A stretch of 64,000 nt of DNA from Saccharum officinarum (taxonomy: Eukaryota > Streptophyta > Magnoliopsida > Poales > Poaceae). This document shows positions 47,571 to 61,627 of this stretch, piece by piece (the stretch's first letter is position 1; each line of letters opens with the position of its first letter). A model generated the notes under the pieces. The model saw nothing but the letters and a program-made list of their open reading frames with translations. It ran no database searches and was not told the DNA's origin. The stretch lies in contig CM036225.1 of NCBI GenBank assembly GCA_020631735.1, positions 68,064,662 to 68,128,661 on the forward strand, in the 5' to 3' direction. Position numbers and translations under genes: made by a program.

Positions 47571-47950
47571 AATGTCCATTTCTGACACTATTACTATACT
47601 GATTCAAACTAAACATAATGCTTTGTGCCACCATGTAACCAAGTATACAAGCATGCATGAGCTATAATTGTATATTTCCATGGTTTAGCAATTTTGAAAA
47701 TACTTCCTTAACAAATCACGAAGTACATACAATGATATTAACAATTTATTTTAAATAAATATTAATACTCATTAAAAATTAATTAAGTTTCCATTTCAGA
47801 TATTTTTTTACTAAACATTATGACATTAGATACCTAGATTTATGGTTTAATTTTAAGCATTATATTTTTATTGAAAATTAGACTCCTATACGCATAATTC
47901 TTTAATAGAGAAATTTCAACAAACTGCCATTGTAGTAACCAAGAGTACAA

Positions 47951-48796
47951 CATAGGACCTACTCTATATGTTTAATAAGAATACAAAAAAAATGAATAAA
48001 AGGTACAATAAGCACTAGAGCTAGGGGTGCGGCTACTTGAGTGGGGATGAATGGGGGCCGCGAGGTTTGAGAGGTGGAGGTGAATGAGAGCAGCAAGGAT
48101 TGAGGGGGAGGGGGCATGAAATTTGATTGATGATTCGAGGATAGTGAGGGGCACGCGGTTGAGATCGAGAGCCTGGCCGAATTTGCGGTCGCGTGTAGAG
48201 GAGAGGAGAGCACAAGGGAGCACGGGCATTGGAGGAGAGGTGGAGAGCACCACTGATTTTTGGATTTTTGGGAGTACGGTGGTGCTTCGCGCGCGGCAAA
48301 ATGAGTACGGAGGAGAGGAGAGCACAAGGGTGCTGCGGTGGCTGATTTGGGACTTGAGCAAAATGAGTCTAGGGTTTGACATAGTGGTGGGTCGGACTAA
48401 ATTTGCATGCGAGACGGTGAAAGTAGTGCGGCCAAGGTGGGTTGAGTTCGGGCCATTTTTTTAGACGATCGACATATCGACTTTTAACTACTGATAAGCC
48501 AGTGTTGCTAAAAAAACCTATTGACAAGCCAACGGTCAATATAGATTTCTATACCGACTGACAGTTGGCCCAAAAGAAAAAAATATTTAGGATGCATTTG
48601 ATTCGGTCTCTATCCAGTCTAATTCATGAGCTACTGTTGTTCGTCTATGTCAAGTGTAGCTTCTATGTCTAAAAAAAGTGATGTGTCAGTTGTGGACTTT
48701 TGGAGAAATTTTACTAGAGAAAGAGCTTCTATGTCTTAAAAAGTGAAGTGTCAGTTGTTGGACTTTTGCGGAAATTACTAGAGAAAGATTAAGTTA
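47951..48796. other. Purine-rich intergenic stretch with a short duplication
   Basis: The plus strand at 48000-48330 is purine-rich; GAGGAGAGGAGAGCACAAGG occurs at about 48199 and again at about 48312. Open frames on either strand are low-complexity. A 40-bp theme (AGAAAGAGCTTCTATGTCT...) is partly repeated near 48655-48785. No gene recognised. Confidence 0.4.
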
Positions 48797-49589
48797 GAGC
48801 AACTCCAACGGTTTTGCATATTTTGTTTGGCAAAATTGGGAGTTTGCCAAGTCACAAATGAATATGGCAAAGGTAAAAAGAGTCGATCTCCAACGGTTTT
48901 GCATTATTCACTTGGCAAAAAAGAAAATTGTGGACCCACACATTTTTCCCCGTTCTTTTTTCCTATTCGCGCGCACGGTGCCGTCGGCGCGCCATTTTCT
49001 TCGCGCGCGCGCACGGTTCAGAATTAACAGCGAACAGTACAGAAAAACAGCCGGCTATCTCCTCATATCATCCGGTCATATGCTACTCCCACCGACCCAG
49101 ACAACCATCCTCAAACAAATCCAATCCATCCTCCTCCTCCAAGGCCGCCATCTCCTCCCCCACAGCTGGCCATCTCCTCCCCAAACCCGGCCATCCCCTC
49201 CCCACAGATGGCCAAGAACGAAAACCCTAGGACAATGGAAATAGTAGACAAACAATTGAAAGATTGGATTCATGGATTACCTGAAACCATGCCGGCATTG
49301 ATGAAGATCGGGCACTGCGGGAAGAACAAGTTGCACTCTCGACAGCACTTTTCTTCGCGGGAAACTACGGCGGCGCCGAGCGGGAACACGCGCGCTGGAG
49401 GAAGAAAACCGCGAGGGAGAAGGATGCCAAGCGCGACCCAGGCTCGCATATATGGCAGTCCATCTCACGTTTTTGCCAAGTTAACAAAAATGCCAAGCTC
49501 ATTTGCCAAACCGTTGGATAGGAGATTTTTAGACTTTTTTTGCAAAAACAAGAATGCCAAGCCCATTTGCAAAACCGTTGGAGTTGCTC
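48797..49589. mobile_element. PIF/Harbinger-type element with possible captured sequence
   Basis: Inverted ends GAGCAACTCCAACGGTTTTG (48797) and AAAACCGTTGGAGTTGCTC (ending 49589), flanked by the 3-bp duplication TTA (48794-48796, 49590-49592). The CTCCAAC/GTTGGAG termini and TTA duplication are typical of PIF/Harbinger. A second internal copy of the end sequence lies at about 48877. No transposase; the interior (about 49040-49440) is GC-rich with a protein-like frame starting MAKNENPRTMEIVDKQLKDW at 49208. Confidence 0.8.
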
Positions 49590-49592
49590 TTA

Positions 49593-51430
49593 CGCGTGGG
49601 ATAGTAAGTGCCCACTAGAAGACACCATAAATCACTACGGCTTTCATTTACTTCACATCTTGACCAACGTAAAAGTTAAAAAAAACAAAAATAGAGGGAG
49701 CATTAGAGCATACTATACAACGCGAGTTTGGGAACCATCTCCGTGATGTTACTTTTCCAAAAAGCGCCCCACCCTCTCTCTTCCCAGAAAAATATGCGGT
49801 GTAAACCACATCTTAGGTGTAATCATGCAAACTATCTCAAAAATCATAGTATGGTCTTTCAAAAAAAATTAAAACTTGCTATATCCATAGTGCATCCATA
49901 AAAAACAAAATCCAACCTAGGAGGAACTAAGTGGTCTTTCCCAAATTCTATCCAAGAGATTATTTGAACCTGCATGGCTACACCTCTCACCCAACCAGTT
50001 GAACTAGAGTCATTTCCTTAGTATATCCATATATGTATTGATGTATAAAAATTGAGATACAAACTCAAATTAGAAAAAAAAATCTTATAAAAATAATAAA
50101 TATTAGGTGCATGTGCACTTTGCGATGGTTTTATTAATGTGAACAGGATTTCCAGCTGTGGTGCTACTGTTCCATTTATCATTATTTTTTATAACTTAGT
50201 GGCAATTTGGTCTAAAAGCATATATGTTGTTGCCCTGATGTTATAATTGTGAACATGATGCTAGTTTGAATTGAATGTGAACATGCTGCATGTATTTTCT
50301 AAAAGTGTCTATCTAAATACTGAATTTTCTTAAAATCTCGAGACTGAAAGTGCCTTCACGAGGAATCGAACCTCTGTTTCATATCAGTTTAGTTTTGTCG
50401 TTTTGCTATTGAACCCTCAGCTCATTCAACTCTTGTTTGAGATGAACTAGGTTGACACTATTAGTGTGAACAATGTCTATGGATTGAAATGAACAAGCAA
50501 GTTGGTGTTCAGTTCAATGTGAATCGATTTTGTGGTGCGAAATGCTTGCACTGCAATAAGTATGTAGCTTTAACGTGTGTGAATCGAGTTTGTGATATGA
50601 TATGGCAGGATTGGCAGCGCTATGGCCAAAGAGGAAATTAGACAAAAAATAATGTAATTGTTCATGTCTTATTTGATTAAGAAAAAAGGGTGCATTTTAT
50701 ATACTTCCGGGAGTAGTTACTCCCATAATCAATAAATCAAGTTGCGTATCATACTCTTTTATCAGTTTGAGTATGTTGATATACTCATATTAAGATACTC
50801 CAGATCTTTACTATGTGAAAAGTTTTCAAAAGAGCCAATATTTTTTAATATACTATTTAATACTATGACAGTAGTATATAAAATAAATATAACCATATAC
50901 TCTAAGTATACTTGCATACTTGACATATATAACGCCCTAGATGGTCTAGTATGATTATATACTCTATCTACATACACTTCGTCGGGCCATATACGCCCTA
51001 AATCTAGAGATATACACATATGAGTAACTACTCCCTAGGAGTAGGAAATAATTTTCCAAGACAAAACTATTATATTACATTATATATAAATATATTAATA
51101 TATCATTTATATTGATGGTTCTAAAAGAAGGTCGTAATCATATTCCTCTTATTTATGTTTGATTTGTTATGTATCAACAACACATCAGTATACAAGAATC
51201 ACATCCATTCATGCTTGATCATGACTACATACAAAGCATTAATTAAACAAATTGCAAATAGTCAAACAGATAATCCATTGTACAAGTTATTTGTTCAGTT
51301 ATCTGTGTGCAAGGTGGAAAAAAACTTGCAGACAACAAACAATCTATGAGTTGTCCGTGCCCTTATCATCCAAACGATTAATGAGTTTCATGCAGTAGCT
51401 AGGATGGTTTCACTTTGCACAATCTTCTAA
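49593..51430. other. AT-rich intergenic DNA, nothing recognised
   Basis: No coding potential. A tRNA T-arm-like hairpin occurs at 50360-50374 on the minus strand without a complete tRNA. Confidence 0.4.
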
Positions 51431-51660
51431 GGGCCTGTTTGGTTACGTTTTGTTAAAGTTTAACTCCCATCACATAAATGTTCCCTTAAATGCATGGAGT
51501 ACTAAATGTAGACTAATTGCATGCATGTCGATACAGATTAGGAGTAATTTACAAGACGAATTTATTAAGCCTAATTAGTCAAGATTGAAAACTTTTTGTC
51601 AAATAAGACGAAAGTGCTACAGTATTTGTTAGACTTTAACTCCTCAAACCAAACACCCCA
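51431..51660. mobile_element. Tourist MITE with TAA duplication
   Basis: GGGCCTGTTTGGTT at the left and AACCAAACACCCCA at the right form inverted repeats. The TAA trinucleotide flanks both sides (51428-51430, 51661-51663). 230 bp, no coding capacity. Confidence 0.85.
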
Positions 51661-52138
51661 TAAATTACATTTTTATCCACTTCAAAAAAAATACATTTTT
51701 ATCATTCGTTTATCTTATACTTCTATATATTTTTATAGCAATAAAATTACGAGCATAGAAAAGTATATAATGGTATGAGATGTTTATTCTAGTATTTAAA
51801 AAAATAGTTAATAAGTTATTGGCCAAAGATTATAAAGTTTGAATTCTATATATGCGCACGGGAGTATAGGTCATTTGGTGCATCATGCTGATGACGAAGA
51901 TGCACTGCTTCCTTCATTTATTCACTGTCACTGATATAATAAAGCCACGTACGAGATCAGAGAATGGGTCCAAGAAGTGGCACGTGGGTGTGGGTTTGCC
52001 CCGGCCTCAGCTAAGCTTTCTTCCCGGTCACTACTCCAGCGTCTCAGTCAGTTTCTCCTAACCCCGACCTCGACGCCGACCCCTTCATCAGCTGTGCGCT
52101 ACTGAGCGTAGCAGCGTGTGGTGAGAATTTAGGACCAC

Positions 52139-52177
52139 ATGGCGGCGTTGTTTGCAGCTCGACCACTCGTTTCCCCG
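52139..52177 (+). other. Possible first coding exon of an unrecognised or lost gene
   Basis: ATG at 52139 encodes MAALFAARPLVSP, then a GT at 52178. It is preceded by a C-rich leader-like stretch (51990-52130) and an AATAAAG-type AT box near 51935. The peptide looks like the start of a plastid-targeted protein. I found no downstream exons before the MITEs, so this may be a relic or chance. Confidence 0.2.
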
Positions 52178-52360
52178 GTGATGCACACGCACGCACGTCC
52201 ATTCTCATGTTTTGTTACCTAGTTCCTCTCCCCCATGACTTTCTGTCCATTATTGCAGCAAAGCCGGCTGGCTAGATTCGGATAATGGTGAACACACGAT
52301 CATGTCACGGGCGCAAAGCTAGGTGTGCATGGCATTAGCTTCTTAAAATTTTGTTACTAA

Positions 52361-52590
52361 CTCCATCCTCTAAAGAATGCAAATCTGAAGTTTGATCAAA
52401 TTCATATAAAAAATACTTTATTTATCATGCTAAATAAGTATCATCAGATCCTTCATGAAATAATAATTTTATAATATGTTTATTTGGTGTCGTACGTGTT
52501 GATAATATTTTTGACAAATTTAGTTAAACTTAAAATTGTTTGATTTTGACTAGACATAGAATTTCATTATTTTTTAGGATATAAAGGTAG
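52361..52590. mobile_element. Stowaway-like MITE, degraded
   Basis: Left end CTCCATCCTCTAAAGAATGC, right end around AGGATATAAAGGTAG, AT-rich interior with AAATTTAGTTAAACTTAAAA typical of the family. Boundaries are approximate. Confidence 0.5.
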
Positions 52591-54407
<1,817 letters not shown>

Positions 54408-54626
54408 CTCCCTCCGTCCATAAAGACCGCAATCCTATTTTTCCCGAAATAATTGCAATCGTAGCTTCCTGTGGTTATCAACTCTGAATCTTCCGGACGG
54501 CCAACGAGAACTCTCCCACTCTGAACCGCTAGGATGGATTGGGGACGGGGTTATTTTCGTAATTTCGTATGTGCATTGGTTTTCACGACAGGTCCTATAA
54601 CTGTAGTCTTTATGGGAAGGAGGAAG
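54408..54626. mobile_element. Stowaway-type MITE
   Basis: CTCCCTCCGTCCATAAAGAC at the left and GTCTTTATGGGAAGGAGGAA at the right are inverted repeats; 219 bp. Confidence 0.8.
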
Positions 54627-55543
54627 TACATACGTTTTTTGTTTGTGAGGGGTTTTTAGTGTCTCTGTTTGTCTATGAGTTCCCGAATCCCGATGCAAGG
54701 CCAAGGCGAGCGCGGTACTCCTATCTACCATAGATACAATACGATCTTCTAAATTACTACACTTTATTTATTTATCTATCTATCTATTTTATATACACCA
54801 TTTATTATTATAAATTTATAACTATTAGATAGGGTATTTGATTATATATCTAAGAACAACCATAACGTAGCAATAAGAGCAGTGTACATGATTAAGATTG
54901 AACATGGATTGAATTTCTCATTCCAACCCGTCCATTTTTCTACATTTGACCTGTCCATTTTTCGTATTTTTGGAAAAAAAAAATCCAGAGATGGGACGGG
55001 TCATGGGATGAAATTTCGTGAAATTGAAACAGAAACTAGGATGAGTGTTTTTCTAGCCATATTTGTTTTTTAGCACTTCTAGCCATATTTGTGGAAATTT
55101 CGTATTTAGTAGGAATAGACTCGTATTTGTTCCAGATTTGTAAGGTAGGCCAGGCCCACTACAGCCCATCAAAGCTTCCCTAACCTAAGTAAACCCTAGT
55201 GTTCTCACTTCTCGACATGGTGAATGAACTTCAATTTGTCATTTGCCATATGCGTCTGAATATCTGAATTCATGCTTTACCTATTTTTCATTGCAAAAGG
55301 CTTTACCTGTGAACTTTCGAGTTTTTGTGTGTGACTGTGATTTGTGAATATAAAGACATGTAGTATCATGGCTTCCGACCGTTTCTGTTGAACTTACAGT
55401 CATATTAGTTTGTTTTTGTACACCAGCATATCCCGATTTCGTTTCCACCAAAAAAATAGAAATGGAAACGAGAGAGGGGTTTTCCACCCGTTTTCATTCT
55501 CCTTATGTAGGATTAAAATATTTTCTACCATTTAGCTAAAACA
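54627..55543. other. Intergenic, nothing recognised
   Basis: AT-rich, with short (TTTA/TCTA)n runs at about 54763-54790; no gene supported. Confidence 0.4.
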
Positions 55544-55725
55544 TTGTGAAAGTGGTCTATAGTAGTCCATAGTAAAAGGTATCATAAGCATATAAACTAC
55601 CCATAAAAATAAGGACACAATATTCTCTCTGTTCCCTCTTCCTTTCTCTCTTACCTCTCCTTCTTGCACAGTACTGACCGGACGCGTCTTGTGAAAGTGG
55701 TCTATAGTAGTCCATAGTAAATGGT
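55544..55725. repeat. 33-bp direct repeat 145 bp apart
   Basis: A word beginning TTGTGAAAGTGGTCTATAGT and continuing AGTCCATAGTAAA occurs at 55544 and again at 55689. Confidence 0.8.
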
Positions 55726-55768
55726 TGGCTTCTTAGCTTTTTATTTATCAGTGGACCCCATGTTCCTA

Positions 55769-56112
<344 letters not shown>

Positions 56113-56182
56113 TGAATACTTGACACGGGGCTCACCTCTTTAGACCACTTGATTCAAATACATTGCGGTTTCCCTAATAGTA

Positions 56183-56433
56183 CTTTCTCAGTTAAAAAAA
56201 AGTAATTCTCACTTCCCGAAGAATCAAACAATTTATAGTTTGACCTATAAAAATGTTAACATTTATGATACTGAATAAGTATCGTTATATTAATTATAGA
56301 ATATATTTCCATGATAAATCTAATTGAAGACATAAATATTGGTATTTTTCTATAAATTTGGTCAAAGTTAGAAAATTTTGACTTGTCTAAAACCTAGAAA
56401 TGTAAAAAAAAGAATTAGAACGGAAGGAGGGAG
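56183..56433. mobile_element. Stowaway-type MITE, degraded left end
   Basis: The right end CGGAAGGAGGGAGA is well preserved, the left TACTTTCTCAGTT is decayed; interior GGTCAAAGTTAGAAAATTTT is typical. Confidence 0.6.
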
Positions 56434-56702
56434 ACGTACTGCTACTTTATATCAAATAAATTAGGTCAGTCTCTGTGTCACTGTTTCAAGATTCTCGTGT
56501 GTTAAAAGCATTGTGGATAAGTTTCATTCGTGTACTCCTACAAAATGTTTATCATATACTCCGTATCTCTTTTTGTCAGCTCGCGAACTGTATTGAGAGT
56601 GGCCCAAAAAGGCTCTCCGGATTCGCAATTAAAGCTTCTCAGGTTTGTTCAATTGAAGTTGTTCCCGGGTTAACCGCAGGCTAGGCTAGACAGCCTAACC
56701 AA

Positions 56703-57214
56703 CGTGACGATGGCGGGTAAGACTGCCTGTACTCATGCACCTCTATATTCATCCTATATACGTCTTAGTCAGTAAGATTTTCTCCTCTATAGTCAATTCT
56801 CTCGTACTCATCCATCCTCTATATCATCATCTATCCACTTTATCCACTGTGGGACCCACTTGTCACTTTATCTAAATATATCCATGTGTGATCTAGTTTT
56901 GAAGAATTTATTGAGACGAATTTAATGGTGAAATCGAAATTTAATTTTGATTTTTGGTTTGTGAGTTATAGCATTTTTTCCTTTGTTTAGCTAGTGGGCT
57001 CCGCCACTATAAAGTATAGAATAAGCATAATACCACTCTAAATATAGAATGAGAGAAATGATAGAGTATCGTTTTACAGTATCCAGTGCAGCAGTTTTTA
57101 CTCTATATTCATACTCTAAAATTTTAGAGTATCGTTTTAGAATACCCACTGCGGGTAGTGTTAGCGGTAGTCTAAGTATAGAAGACAAAAGGCAGCCCAC
57201 GTGACGATGGCGGG
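56703..57214. repeat. Insertion flanked by a 15-bp direct repeat
   Basis: CGTGACGATGGCGGG occurs at 56703-56717 and 57200-57214. Between them lies about 480 bp of AT-rich sequence containing repeated TAGAGTATCGTTTTA words. This looks like an insertion with an unusually long duplication or a local duplication; the superfamily is not clear. Confidence 0.5.
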
Positions 57215-58328
57215 GAAACTGATGGCGAAAGCTGCTCGAGGCGAGGCGGAGGCGCACGCCTGCACGGCTGCACGGCACTCCCTGTTGACGGGCCGGGCGT
57301 GCCCGGCGCCCGCTGTCGACCTGACCCTATCATACAGTATGCAGGACTAGTACAGTAGTACACCGTACAGTGCGGCGGAGAGCGGCCAATTCCATCGGAA
57401 ACCTCAGCTCGGCCTGGGCAATGCCACGTTGCATGGAAGGAGTGGCCATGGCGTTGCCGTCACCGACTCACCGGTGTTGTCGGGTGCCCCGCCCCGGCGC
57501 CCATGCCGCACCCACGCCCGTGTGGTGCGCCGCACACGCAAGTGCAAGTTGCCCCGGGACCGAGGGAGATGATGGTGAATGGGATCGAGATGGACTGCCT
57601 GGTCCCTTTCCGCCGGTTTCGCCGTTGCGCCTGGGTGGGCGCCGCCAGCTGCGTCTTTTTCCCCCACCGTGATCCGTGACTGTACGGTTACTAGCTAGGG
57701 GTATTGCTTTTCGTTAGCGTTAGCTCATGCTCATGGGACGTCCACTCACAAAAATCTAACAGACTACCATAACGCAAGCAAAACGACTCAAACTAGATGT
57801 TCGCTAGGGCCCAGAACTGGGATTTATGGCCGTGCAAGACCTTTAATTAGGGGTAAGGCCCGCATGTAAATGCCAGGGCCCGTTTAGGTGCCTTTGGAGA
57901 GGACGTGCGAAGAACAGAGGCCTATTTTAATTCATGCTTCCTTTCTACTATTTCCGACGATCTCCCCGTCTCTTGATGATGGTGCGATGTACTCTATCCG
58001 CCCTAAATAAAGAACTAAAGACAAATGTTCCTCTCCGAAGAGTCAACTAATTACATGTATTGTACTGAAATGGGCCTATCCCTCTCTAGTATTTTATTTA
58101 AGTATTCTATTCTGTAATGAGAAGAAAATATTTAATTAAAACACGTTTGGATAGATTTTTAATTACTGCAATATGGATTATAGATTATAATAATCTGAAT
58201 TATAGATTATATATCATAATCTAGATTTTATTCCATAATTTCACGACATTATTGTTTCAGTGGCTGGTGACATGTCAGTTGACAACAAGACGTCGATGAT
58301 ACCTTCGTTGGCTTAAAGATTTGCCTGC
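57215..58328. other. GC-rich then AT-rich intergenic DNA, no gene supported
   Basis: 57215-57690 is CpG-rich with open frames on both strands but no recognisable domain. 58150-58250 has palindromic ATTATAGATTATA words that may be a small foldback element. Confidence 0.35.
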
Positions 58329-59026
58329 TGTTGACGCTGAATAGGATCCGGGTCACATACCAACAAGGGCTAGCACACCCGCGGTCCACACATGACCTGG
58401 AACGCAGCGAATCGGCGAAATCGATCTAGAGACCGATTAGGTCGATGTAGAGCCCGTTCTTCGTCTGGTAAACTTCCGAACACCTTCCAACAAGACCCGT
58501 CGGGGAGGAGCACGTGAAGGGTGTCCTAGGGTCGGCAAGTCCACCTAGATCGCTGCCAAATCTCATCGAGAGACGTGACGAACAACAAGATAGAGAGAGA
58601 AAAGGGTAAACGGGTGTACTAGATGTGTTTTTGATGATTGGAAGTTGGGATCAATCCGCCGTGATCCTCTTATATATATAGAGAGAGAGAGGGATGGTAT
58701 TATCCTAGTAGGAAACAAGTCCAAAACGCGTTCTCCAAGTTTCCACGCAAAAAATAGAGTAAAAACCGATTTCGAAACCAAACCGATTCGGACACAACAG
58801 GAAAGTTAGCTTAGCCGAATAGGGACTCGAGTAAGCCGGCTTCCTCGGGTCTGGGCACTGCAGCCCGACCTGCACAGGAGGCAGTTGACTAAGCCGACTC
58901 TAAGGCGAAGAACCGGCTAAGCCGACTTAGCGAGCCGGCCGAGCCAATTTTGTCGAGCCTGGAGCTGTTCTCCTTCTCTTTTGCTAGTTTCTTTCGTTGC
59001 TTGTCGCCCCCAAATAATTTCCAACA
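58329..59026 (-). mobile_element. Probable solo LTR (Ty1/copia-like)
   Basis: Plus-strand ends TGTTGACGCTG and TTTCCAACA give TGTTG...CAACA termini; 698 bp. On the minus strand it starts TGTTGGAAATTATTTG, a common grass LTR opening, and holds a TATA box CTATATATATAAG near 58670. No PBS or PPT adjoins. The 5-bp flanks CCTGC and CTTCC do not match, so it may be truncated or recombined. Confidence 0.55.
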
Positions 59027-59917
59027 CTTCCTTGATGCTAGGAACTCGTTGGTGATGCCCATATCCCATGCTGGTACATTTTTTAGTGTCAATACCAGCT
59101 CATTCTTTAGAGGTACTCGTAGAGCCGGCGTACGTGTCCATGTTCATAGGATCGATCGTGTGTTTATGGACATCTGTGTGTACATTGTGCTATTCAAAAA
59201 AAGGTAGTATAAACGTACTCTTAGTCTCTTAGATAATGATTTTGTGACTCCTGGTTGTAATAAATGGAGATTCACAGGTCGAAGCCTTTAGCCTCTAGGG
59301 CCTTGGGCTGAGCACATTGCATCGAAAATCGATGGTCGAACCAAATCGAGTGTTGGTTTTTTGGGTTTCGGTTCGATGTCGTTTTGCATTTCTGCCAGCT
59401 TCTACGATCGGCTTCGATATTGGTTTCCATGGCACACCGAACTGAGTTTCCCTACTACTGAACTAAATTTAAAATTACAGACGGGCAAAGGCACACCACC
59501 GCAGGAGCAGAAAGCTTCACTTCAGTTGAGTTTGTCCGGATGTCTAATGGGGATGTTCATAGGGTAGCATGTCTGGTTTATCAGTCCGCTAGAGGACGTG
59601 TGTTCATTTTATTCTCAGACTAATTAATAAAGTTTGAGATTTAAAAAAGAGAGAAAAACTTACCCCCATTCCCCGACCCCAACACCCCCGCAGCAACATC
59701 GCACTCCCTAACTCATCACGACTCTCATCTACCGTCCAGGACCCCTAGCCCTAGTGTGACCACGTCAGTTGCGGCTGCGGCGGGTGAAATGGCGCAGCGA
59801 TGCGGTGCCTCTGGCTCCGAGGGCACGACACATTTGGCTCCGAGGGCACGATGACATCAAGCTTTGAGTAGTGCAAGGCTGCAGGTACATGGCTGCACGC
59901 AGGCTCTAGCACCACTG
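59027..59917. other. Intergenic, no gene supported
   Basis: Minus-strand 59027-59092 continues an open frame (KNVPAWDMGITNEFLASRK) across the LTR boundary, which may be chance. The rest is unremarkable. Confidence 0.35.
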
Positions 59918-60425
59918 TGTTAGGTTGATCTCTCCTCTAATGAGCCCAATGACTCATTAGGCCTTTGATCCGCACTCTAATCGGGGGCGCCTAGCCCAAT
60001 ACTGGCTAGTGGGTCCCCGTCGCGCAGTGCTACATAAAGGAGGTGGGGGAGTCAGGGCTCGAGACACGAGGTTCACTTGAGCCACCACTCCTCACCTACA
60101 ACCCTAACTGATCTCGAGGGTCGCGCTGTGAGCGATGGGAAGCACCACCGGTGCTCAACGCCTCCACACCATCGTGGGACTTTACTGCCATCTCTTCCCC
60201 GACAGTCGCTGCCCTAGCGCAGATCATCTCCTCAATGAACGGGATGGCGACCAACTCTAGCTCCAACACCGCACCCGCTGTGCCCACCGATGGTCTGCAC
60301 CACCTCACTCCTCTCTCTCTCTTTGCTCTCGGATATAGTAGTTCATGTAATAGGAACATGTACATCATGAAATGTAAAGTTGAAGCCCCGTCTAATCTAC
60401 TCCATTTGATCCTTTTAATGTAACA
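59918..60425 (+). repeat. 5' LTR of the copia element
   Basis: TGTTAGGTTGATC at the start and TTTTAATGTAACA at the end (TGTTA...TAACA inverted termini), 508 bp, with a TATA-like TACATAAAGG near 60030 and the PBS one base after its end. Confidence 0.82.
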
Positions 60426-60426
60426 A

Positions 60427-60438
60427 TGGTATCAGACG
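60427..60438 (+). other. Primer-binding site, initiator-Met tRNA type
   Basis: TGGTATCAGACG: the first ten bases equal the canonical TGGTATCAGAGC. Confidence 0.88.
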
Positions 60439-61627
60439 CCTTGTGTAGCACTAGATCTAGACTTGGGGATAGAAAAGAAAGAGAGAAAACACCTGATTTC
60501 GAATCGGGAAAAGCAAATCACACGGGAACCCTAACCCTAACAGAGAGAAAAGGGGAACCCTACCCAAATCTCCTCTTGCCGCCGGTATGTTGCCGCCGCG
60601 TGGGAAAGAAATACTGTCGTCGACGGGTCAAATTGTCGCTCGGCCGAGCTTATGTCTCACCGGCGTTGCTGACAGTCGGCACCGTCGTACGACCTCTTGA
60701 CGGCGGTGCGCTCAACCACGAAGGGGAACGCACACATTGGCAAGGGTCATGCGGCGACACCGCTTCCTCCTTCCGGCCACCATGGATGGCCACAGCTGCT
60801 TCTTGGATGCGGCGATGGAGAGAGAATGAGGTAAAGAAAATGAAAGTTAGGGTTAGGGGAATCAGCCGCCGCACGTTTTTGTTCCCACGAAAACAACGGA
60901 GGGCCGTCGAATCGCAGTAGAGCCCAGGTTAGGGCCAATAGCCGGCCCAGGCCCAGGTTAGGGCCTGGAGCGCGGGAGCGCGTGCGGGCGGCTGGCCGTG
61001 GACCAGCCTGTTTCGCGAACACGGCGATCGCGCGAATGCGCCAAGTGGGCCGCTGCAGTGCGCAACGCGTGCTGCGCGCGCTTGCTGGCTTGGGCCGCGG
61101 GAACTGCTGGGCCGAAATGGCCTGAAGTCAAAGTTTTTTTTCGTTTTTTTATTTTCCAGAAGCAAGTCTTGATGCATATTTTGATGATTTTCGATTCAAT
61201 TTTGATGCAAATTTCTGTGCAAATTTTTATCCAATGATATTGTTTGTTCAGACAACAGTAAAGTTATTTTAGTGTTTCTGGAAAATATTATTGTAAGAAT
61301 GTTTACGTAATCCGCTGCGTATTCACAGTTATTGCTTTCATTATTAAATTCGAACCAACGAGAGAATTTAATTTTGAAAAATAGAGTTGTTTAAGAGATT
61401 ATAATATTGTTATTATTCTGACCAACGTTGATTAATAGCAATATTATGATGTTATTATGTTTTTTTATCATGTATTAATTCTATTTCTGCCCAACGGTGA
61501 TGTAGAATTAGTGTAAAAAGATAAATTGTATGTTTTATTTTTGACCACCGTTGGAACTAAAGCATGTAATTATTTTGTAATTATGTTCTCACTTTATATA
61601 ATTTCTATTTCAGGAGGTTACTCCTTG
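60439..61627 (+). other. Leader of the copia element
   Basis: Non-coding in its second half (AT-rich after 61130); the first part is GC-rich with open frames lacking recognisable domains. Confidence 0.5.

Noticed and set aside
47959..48382. Ser/Pro-rich frames on the minus strand
   Set aside because: Low-complexity readings of purine-rich DNA in several overlapping frames; no conserved motif.
50341..50425. tRNA gene on the minus strand
   Set aside because: Only a T-arm-like hairpin (GAGGTTCGATTCCTC) is present; no matching acceptor stem or D-arm could be drawn.
57370..57672. 100-residue GC-rich frame
   Set aside because: Open frames on both strands of CpG-rich DNA, no domain, no splice or promoter context.
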